DNA of 9,505 nt from Phycisphaerae bacterium (GTDB lineage: Bacteria > Planctomycetota > Phycisphaerae > UBA1845 > Fen-1342), in contig JALHOX010000127.1 in NCBI GenBank assembly GCA_022842805.1, forward strand, positions 1-9,505. The letters are read 5' to 3'. The notes under the pieces are model-generated. The model saw only the letters and a program-made list of their open reading frames with translations, had not been told where the DNA came from and searched no databases. This document shows positions 6,209 through 9,505 of this stretch, in pieces (the stretch's first letter is position 1; every line of letters starts with the position of its first letter). A program made the position numbers and the translations under genes.

Positions 6209-7513
6209 ATGCAACTAAGCAAGCGAATCATGGCGGCGTGGCTCGTCCTGGCCTGCGTCGCTGTTCCGAGCCGAGCGTTGGCCGAAGATCCGCCGCCGCC
6301 GGGTGGGCCGTTCAGCCAGATGGTGAACGTGCCGGCGCTGGTGGAGAACTATGCGCGGTTTATTGCGCGGAAGTACTCGCTGGACGAGCAGCAGGAAAAG
6401 CAGACGGTTGCGATTCTGCAGAAGAAGACGAACGACTTTCTACAGCAGCACGAAGGCACGATTTTCGAGCTTTACACGACGATGCAGGCGGTTCGCGGGG
6501 GCGGCGAGATGGCCCAACAGGAGTTGACCGACTGGGGCAAGCGGGCGATGCCGATTTATCAGGACGCGAAGAACCTGATTGTGGGCGGGAACGCGGAATG
6601 GCGGGAGCTGCTGAATGATGAGCAGCGGGCGATGCACGATGAAGATGTGAAGTTGATGTATGAGAGTTTTCAGTCGACCGACGAGCAGCTCAATCGCATC
6701 GTGACGGGGGAGATGACGGTCGATGAGTTCCGCAATCCGCCGCGGCCCAACCGGCGTCGTCGCAACCGACGGCCGGACGCTGACGCGAATCAGGTGGCTC
6801 AGCCTCCTCCTGGTGAGCCGGTCACTGTGGCGGCGCCGCCCGGCGAGGACCCGGTGGTTCAGCCGATGAGTGATGCGGAGATTGAGCGGGTGCGCGGCAC
6901 GTATACGCCCAAAGCCGGAGAGATGAACACGGGCGAGACGGCGGACGCGAGCGCGCATCAGATCGATCCGAACGACCAGACGGCGAATCGTGAAGGGGTG
7001 GAAGAGCACGCTGTGGGGCAGCAGCAGACGCCGGCGCAGACGCCGGATCATCGGCCTCGCGGTCAGCGCATTAACGAGCCGAAGGCTTCGACGAACTTTG
7101 CGAGCGAATGGCAGAAGTACGTCGAGGAATTCATCCGCAAATATCAGTTGAACCCCGGTCAGGAGCAGACCGCGCGGAAGATTTTGCGTGATTGCCAGGA
7201 TCAGGCCGAGCGATATCTCGGCACGCGGCAGGGTCAGATCGCGAAGATTGACGCGCAGCTCGCGACGGTGGCGAAAGACCCGAAGCAGGGCACCGACCTG
7301 CGATCGCAGCGCGAGAAGCTGATCGAGCCGATCGGCCGAATTTTTGAGCGGCAGCTCAAGCCGCGGCTTGAGAAATTGCCGACGCGCCAGCAGCGGCAGG
7401 ATGCGGAAGCGGTGCCGAGCCCGGCGGCCAAGGCGGCCGGCGCGAGGATTCCGGCGGGCGGTGCGGCGCCGGCGCGACCTGCTACGCCGCGGCCGGGCGT
7501 GAAGCCGAACTGA
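6209..7513 (+). CDS. Secreted/periplasmic protein of unknown function with two related helical modules
   Basis: 434 residues from ATG 6209, chosen because GGAG ends 9 bases upstream and it gives a clean signal peptide: MQLSKR, a hydrophobic stretch (7-20), and cleavage after ALA (25|26). Upstream in-frame ATGs at 6179 and 6122 would bury the signal. After a short Pro-rich stretch, residues 45-90 form a helical module with RKYSLDEQQE and an IL eight residues downstream. Residues 300-350 carry a clearly related one (RKYQLNPGQE, also followed by IL). The form L-x-x-x-Q resembles LTxxQ/Spy-like periplasmic proteins, but I cannot assign a family. Between them lie an Arg-rich patch (about 178-190, RPNRRRRNRR) and a low-complexity Pro/Gln/acidic section (190-298) that looks disordered. 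The C-terminal 45 residues are Ala/Pro-rich. No catalytic motif or membrane anchor is seen. The gene is alone on its strand and ends convergent to the NicO-type gene. Confidence 0.85.
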   Translation: MQLSKRIMAAWLVLACVAVPSRALAEDPPPPGGPFSQMVNVPALVENYARFIARKYSLDEQQEKQTVAILQKKTNDFLQQHEGTIFELYTTMQAVRGGGEMAQQELTDWGKRAMPIYQDAKNLIVGGNAEWRELLNDEQRAMHDEDVKLMYESFQSTDEQLNRIVTGEMTVDEFRNPPRPNRRRRNRRPDADANQVAQPPPGEPVTVAAPPGEDPVVQPMSDAEIERVRGTYTPKAGEMNTGETADASAHQIDPNDQTANREGVEEHAVGQQQTPAQTPDHRPRGQRINEPKASTNFASEWQKYVEEFIRKYQLNPGQEQTARKILRDCQDQAERYLGTRQGQIAKIDAQLATVAKDPKQGTDLRSQREKLIEPIGRIFERQLKPRLEKLPTRQQRQDAEAVPSPAAKAAGARIPAGGAAPARPATPRPGVKPN

Positions 7514-7567
7514 TCCGATTCGAGGGGGCGGGCAAAAAGCCCGGATTACTGATTAGGTCACACCCAA

Positions 7568-7592
7568 AAGCGCGGCCCGGGCGGCCGCGCTT
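7568..7592 (-). terminator. Strong hairpin terminator between convergent genes
   Basis: AAGCGCGGCC (7568-7577) and GGCCGCGCTT (7583-7592) are perfect 10-base complements around the loop CGGGC. Read on the minus strand the stem ends in a run of four T, 21 bases after the stop of the NicO-type gene, so it best fits that gene. On the plus strand no U-run follows, though the hairpin could still slow transcription leaving the secreted protein gene. Confidence 0.7.
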
Positions 7593-7612
7593 CGCTAAAA
7601 ATCTTTGCGATA

Positions 7613-8257
7613 TCAGTGGGCGACGGGCTCGGCGCTGACGATCCAGCATGCGCCGATGCAGATAGCGGTGAAGCCGCTGGCGAGCCAGAGCGTGCGCGGC
7701 GGGTGGGGGCGGGCGCCGCCGGCGAAATGTGTGATGCGGCCGATGAGCCAGGCGAAAGCGGCCATGGCGACGATCGAGCCGATGCCGAAGCCTGCGACGT
7801 ATGAGACGGCGCCGGTGCGGGTGGGCAGCACGAGCGCGGGGAGCACGCCCAATAAGTGGGTCGCGCCGGCGAGTCCGTGCACAGTTCCGATGCCGAGCGC
7901 GCTGTGATGATGTGAGGCGGCGGCGGCGCGTGGGCCGTCGGCCTCGATTTCTCGTCCGACGAGGGCGGCGCGGCGCAAGGCCCAGGCGCCGATGGCGATC
8001 AGGACGAATCCGACGAAGCGTTCGCTCCAGGTGGAGATCAGGGCGACGGGCAGCCAGTCGCGGAATGCGATGGCGCCGGCGGCCAGGAGCCATACGCCGC
8101 AGGAATGGCCGATTCCCCACCAGACGCCGGGGAGCCAGGGCAGGCGGCGCTCGCGAATGGCGAGGGGGGCGACGGCGGCGAGATGGTCTGGACCGCTGAG
8201 GACGTGAGCTCCGCCGGCGGCGAGGCCGGCAAGCAGGGAGAGGGCGATGAGAAGCAT
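7613..8257 (-). CDS. NicO/UreH-type polytopic membrane protein, putative nickel/cobalt transporter
   Basis: 214 residues with about six hydrophobic segments (1-21, 43-65, 81-97, 120-143, 152-175, 188-207), so an inner-membrane protein. TM1 contains HVLSGPDHLAAV (18-29), like the HALGPDHLAAV motif of UreH/NicO-type transporters, and TM2 contains GIGHS (48-52). A histidine cluster (HHH, 116-118) precedes GTVHGLAGATH (124-134), another family-like His motif. These histidines and D24 suggest transition-metal binding and transport, but metal and direction are inferred. Here H18 and D24-H25 are five residues apart, one more than in the HX4DH motif of NiCoT permeases. ATG 8257 is chosen because the first membrane segment begins there; no Shine-Dalgarno is visible. 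The frame stays open upstream but is Pro/Arg-rich and unlike a protein. No urease, hydrogenase or metal-regulator gene is adjacent. A hairpin terminator follows. Confidence 0.78.
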   Translation of the reverse strand: MLLIALSLLAGLAAGGAHVLSGPDHLAAVAPLAIRERRLPWLPGVWWGIGHSCGVWLLAAGAIAFRDWLPVALISTWSERFVGFVLIAIGAWALRRAALVGREIEADGPRAAAASHHHSALGIGTVHGLAGATHLLGVLPALVLPTRTGAVSYVAGFGIGSIVAMAAFAWLIGRITHFAGGARPHPPRTLWLASGFTAICIGACWIVSAEPVAH

Positions 8258-8424
8258 GGGGGCGAATGCTACGGGAGAATGGCGAATACCGGGAAACGGG
8301 ACGCGAGAAAGAAAGCGGGCGGGACTGGTGGGGTGTGAGGGCGTGAGCGGAGTGATTCGGCGGGCCGGTGGGTCGGGGGCCGGGGGGATGGATGTGAGCG
8401 CAGAAAATGGAGGGGTCGGGCGAC

Positions 8425-8452
8425 TTGACGCCGGGATTGTCCGCGGTACATT
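8425..8452 (+). promoter_or_regulatory. Sigma70-like promoter of the S10 operon
   Basis: TTGACG (8425-8430, five of six to consensus) is followed after 16 bases by TACATT (8447-8452, four of six). Transcription would start near 8459, leaving a leader of about 79 bases before rpsJ. It is the best -35/-10 pair seen in the window and sits where the strong ribosomal promoter is expected. Confidence 0.6.
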
Positions 8453-8480
8453 GACCCGTCTCGACATTTTTCGTCGGGAG

Positions 8481-8506
8481 GACCGCGACCCTGGTGGCGG
8501 TCTTTT
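8481..8506 (+). promoter_or_regulatory. Leader hairpin with U-run upstream of rpsJ (candidate attenuator)
   Basis: GACCGC (8481-8486) pairs with GCGGTC (8497-8502); inside, ACC and GGT can pair further across a G/G mismatch. The stem is followed by TTTT (8503-8506). Lying between promoter and start codon, it has the shape of an intrinsic terminator in the S10 leader. In E. coli, L4 regulates this operon by attenuation in its leader; equivalence here is inference only. Confidence 0.45.
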
Positions 8507-8515
8507 GACCCTGGT
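8487..8515 (+). repeat. Short direct repeat GACCCTGGT in the rpsJ leader
   Basis: Two exact 9-base copies (8487-8495 and 8507-8515), 20 bases apart. The first is the loop of the leader hairpin. The CCCT of the second can pair with AGGG (8522-8525), which is the likely rpsJ ribosome site. With only nine bases, chance cannot be excluded. Confidence 0.4.
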
Positions 8516-8537
8516 TCTGCAAGGGAATGGTTGAAGC

Positions 8538-8846
8538 ATGGCCGGTGAGCGAATCCGAATTCGGATGGAATCATACGATCATCGGGCGCTCGACTCGTCG
8601 GCGATGGAGATCGTGGATCAGGCGAAGCGCACGAGTGCGAAGGTTTGCGGACCGATTCCGCTGCCGACGCGAATCGAGAAGTTTTGTGTGCTGCGTGGTC
8701 CGCACATTGATAAGAAGTCGCGCGAACAGTTCGAAATGCGCACGCACAAGCGCGTGATCGACATCTTCGAATCGAACGCGCGGACCGTTGAGGCACTGAA
8801 CCGTTTGGTGGTGCCGGCGGGCGTGTTCGTCAAGATTAAGGCGTAA
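8538..8846 (+). CDS. rpsJ: 30S ribosomal protein S10
   Basis: 102 residues, complete and of normal length. S10 is a 30S head protein and, as NusE, also binds NusB and NusG in transcription antitermination. The sequence follows the family throughout: RIRIRMESYDHR near the start, GPIPLPTR in the middle, RTHKRVIDI in the NusB-facing loop region, and the ending VPAGVFVKIKA. ATG 8538 is the start because it gives the conserved N-terminus; AAGGGA lies 11 bases upstream. An ATG at 8527 is in another frame and gives no S10. It is the first gene of the S10 operon, with its own promoter and a leader hairpin, and is followed by rplC after 98 bases. Confidence 0.98.
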   Translation: MAGERIRIRMESYDHRALDSSAMEIVDQAKRTSAKVCGPIPLPTRIEKFCVLRGPHIDKKSREQFEMRTHKRVIDIFESNARTVEALNRLVVPAGVFVKIKA

Positions 8847-8863
8847 CAAGGCAGCGCGAGAGG

Positions 8864-8924
8864 CGAGCCGGGGTCGGCTCGTACATCGTGCAGGCAGGTG
8901 CATCCGCGCAACGCGCCGATGTGC
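8864..8924 (+). promoter_or_regulatory. Structured RNA element in the rpsJ-rplC gap
   Basis: The 98-base gap can fold extensively. CGAGCC (8864-8869) pairs with GGCTCG (8876-8881) around GGGGTC. Next, GTACATCG (8881-8888) can pair with CGATGTGC (8917-8924) with one G-U pair, enclosing two hairpins: TGCA/TGCA (8889-8892, 8899-8902) and GCGC/GCGC (8906-8909, 8913-8916). Together these form a three-way junction ending 20 bases before the rplC start. No U-run follows, so it is not a terminator. Possible roles are a ribosomal-protein binding site or a processing site. Confidence 0.35.
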
Positions 8925-8944
8925 CAAGGCTGGAGTGTCGTCGT

Positions 8945-9505
8945 ATGGTTCCGTCGATTCTGGGCATCAAAATGGGCATGACGCAGGTCTTCGAGGCCGA
9001 TGGCAGCCGCGTGCCCGTGACGATCATCCAGGCCGGTCCGTGCACGGTTCTTCAAACGAAGTCGGCAGAGGGGCCGGACGCCTATAACGCGATCCAGGTC
9101 GGCCTCGTCGACGTCAAGCCGCACCGCAGCACGCTGGCCCAGATCGGCCACTGCAAGAAGGCGCAGACGGCGCCGAAGCGGCACATTCGCGAAATTCGCC
9201 TCGAAAAGGCCCCGACCGAGAAGGTGGGCGACGTTCTGACGGTCGAGATGTTCGCGAAGGAAGGCGTCAAGTTTGTGGATGTGCGGGGGATCAGCAAGGG
9301 CAAAGGTACGCAAGGTGTCATGGTTCGCTGGGGCTTCGGCGGTATGCCGGCCTCGCACGGCACTGAGCGTAAGCACCGTTCGCCGGGCTCGATCGGCGGC
9401 CGTGCGGCGATGCGTGGTCAGTCGGGCATGATCAAGAAGGGCCTGAAAATGGCCGGTCATGTCGGGGCGGTGAATCGCACGGTTCAATCGCAGAAGCTGG
9501 TGGGG
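8945..9505 (+). CDS. rplC: 50S ribosomal protein L3 (partial, 3' end off the right edge)
   Basis: 187 codons are present of an expected 205-225. L3 is an early-assembling 23S rRNA-binding protein whose long loop reaches the peptidyl transferase centre. Recognisable parts are LGIKMGMTQVF at the N-terminus (residues 6-16), ISKGKGTQGVM, GFGGMPASHGT (about 130-140), KHRSPGSIGG and MAGHVG. The GTQGVM and GMPASHG elements replace the commoner GFQGVM and GQPASHG of many bacteria. GGAG ends 9 bases before ATG 8945, the same spacing as several other genes in the window. Second gene of the S10 operon; rplD would be expected next, beyond the edge. Confidence 0.98.
   Translation, partial: MVPSILGIKMGMTQVFEADGSRVPVTIIQAGPCTVLQTKSAEGPDAYNAIQVGLVDVKPHRSTLAQIGHCKKAQTAPKRHIREIRLEKAPTEKVGDVLTVEMFAKEGVKFVDVRGISKGKGTQGVMVRWGFGGMPASHGTERKHRSPGSIGGRAAMRGQSGMIKKGLKMAGHVGAVNRTVQSQKLVG

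Noticed and set aside
6245..6256. Possible lipobox (VLAC) in the secreted protein signal peptide
   Set aside because: Leu at -2 is atypical, and a normal AxA cleavage site (ALA|ED) follows nine residues later, so a standard signal peptide is more likely.
6440..7051. 203-codon minus-strand frame opposite the secreted protein gene
   Set aside because: Arg/His/Leu-rich shadow; the plus strand has the signal peptide, ribosome site and duplicated module.
7529..7543. Small hairpin CGGGC-AAAAA-GCCCG just after the secreted protein gene
   Set aside because: Only five pairs and no U-run after it, so it is too weak to call a terminator.
7482..8522. 346-codon minus-strand frame overlapping the NicO-type gene
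   Set aside because: Extremely Arg/Pro-rich, with none of the membrane segments or His motifs found in the overlapping frame that encodes the real protein.
8618..9487. 289-codon minus-strand frame opposite rpsJ and rplC
   Set aside because: Opposite two certain ribosomal protein genes, with no family features.

Overview
The window is GC-rich chromosomal DNA from a bacterium, most likely a planctomycete (Planctomycetota). This placement is an inference from the protein style: the S10 and L3 sequences, and a secreted LTxxQ-like protein beside housekeeping genes. No 16S or other decisive marker is present. Nine genes are supported. Two of them run off the ends of the window.

Left part (1-2820, minus strand): a type VI secretion (T6SS) tip module. 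A 759-residue VgrG spike carries a proline-rich linker and a C-terminal transthyretin-like domain. Twenty-one bases downstream begins a protein with a LysM-like N-terminus and a second beta-sandwich-like domain, cut by the left edge. A toxin or cargo gene would be expected further left, outside the window. A divergent intergenic region (2821-3147) separates this module from the next genes.

Middle part (3148-6028): plus-strand pepA (M17 leucyl aminopeptidase, all catalytic residues present) is followed by folE (GTP cyclohydrolase I). The pepA stop codon sits in the loop of an apparent intrinsic terminator only 19 bases before folE. Facing folE on the minus strand is a Gph-type HAD phosphatase.

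Right-middle (6209-8257): a secreted protein of unknown function built from two related helical modules around a disordered, Arg- and Pro-containing centre. Convergent to it is a six-helix NicO/UreH-type membrane protein. A strong hairpin lies between the two genes.

Right end (8425-9505): the start of the S10 ribosomal protein operon, with a good sigma70-like promoter, a leader carrying a hairpin followed by a U-run, rpsJ, an unusually long structured gap, and rplC cut by the right edge.

Most of the window is ordinary housekeeping. The parts with the best chance of novelty are the VgrG/LysM-like pair, the duplicated secreted protein, and the RNA structures at the pepA stop, the rpsJ leader and the rpsJ-rplC gap. 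No tRNA, rRNA, CRISPR array, insertion sequence or phage integration site was seen.
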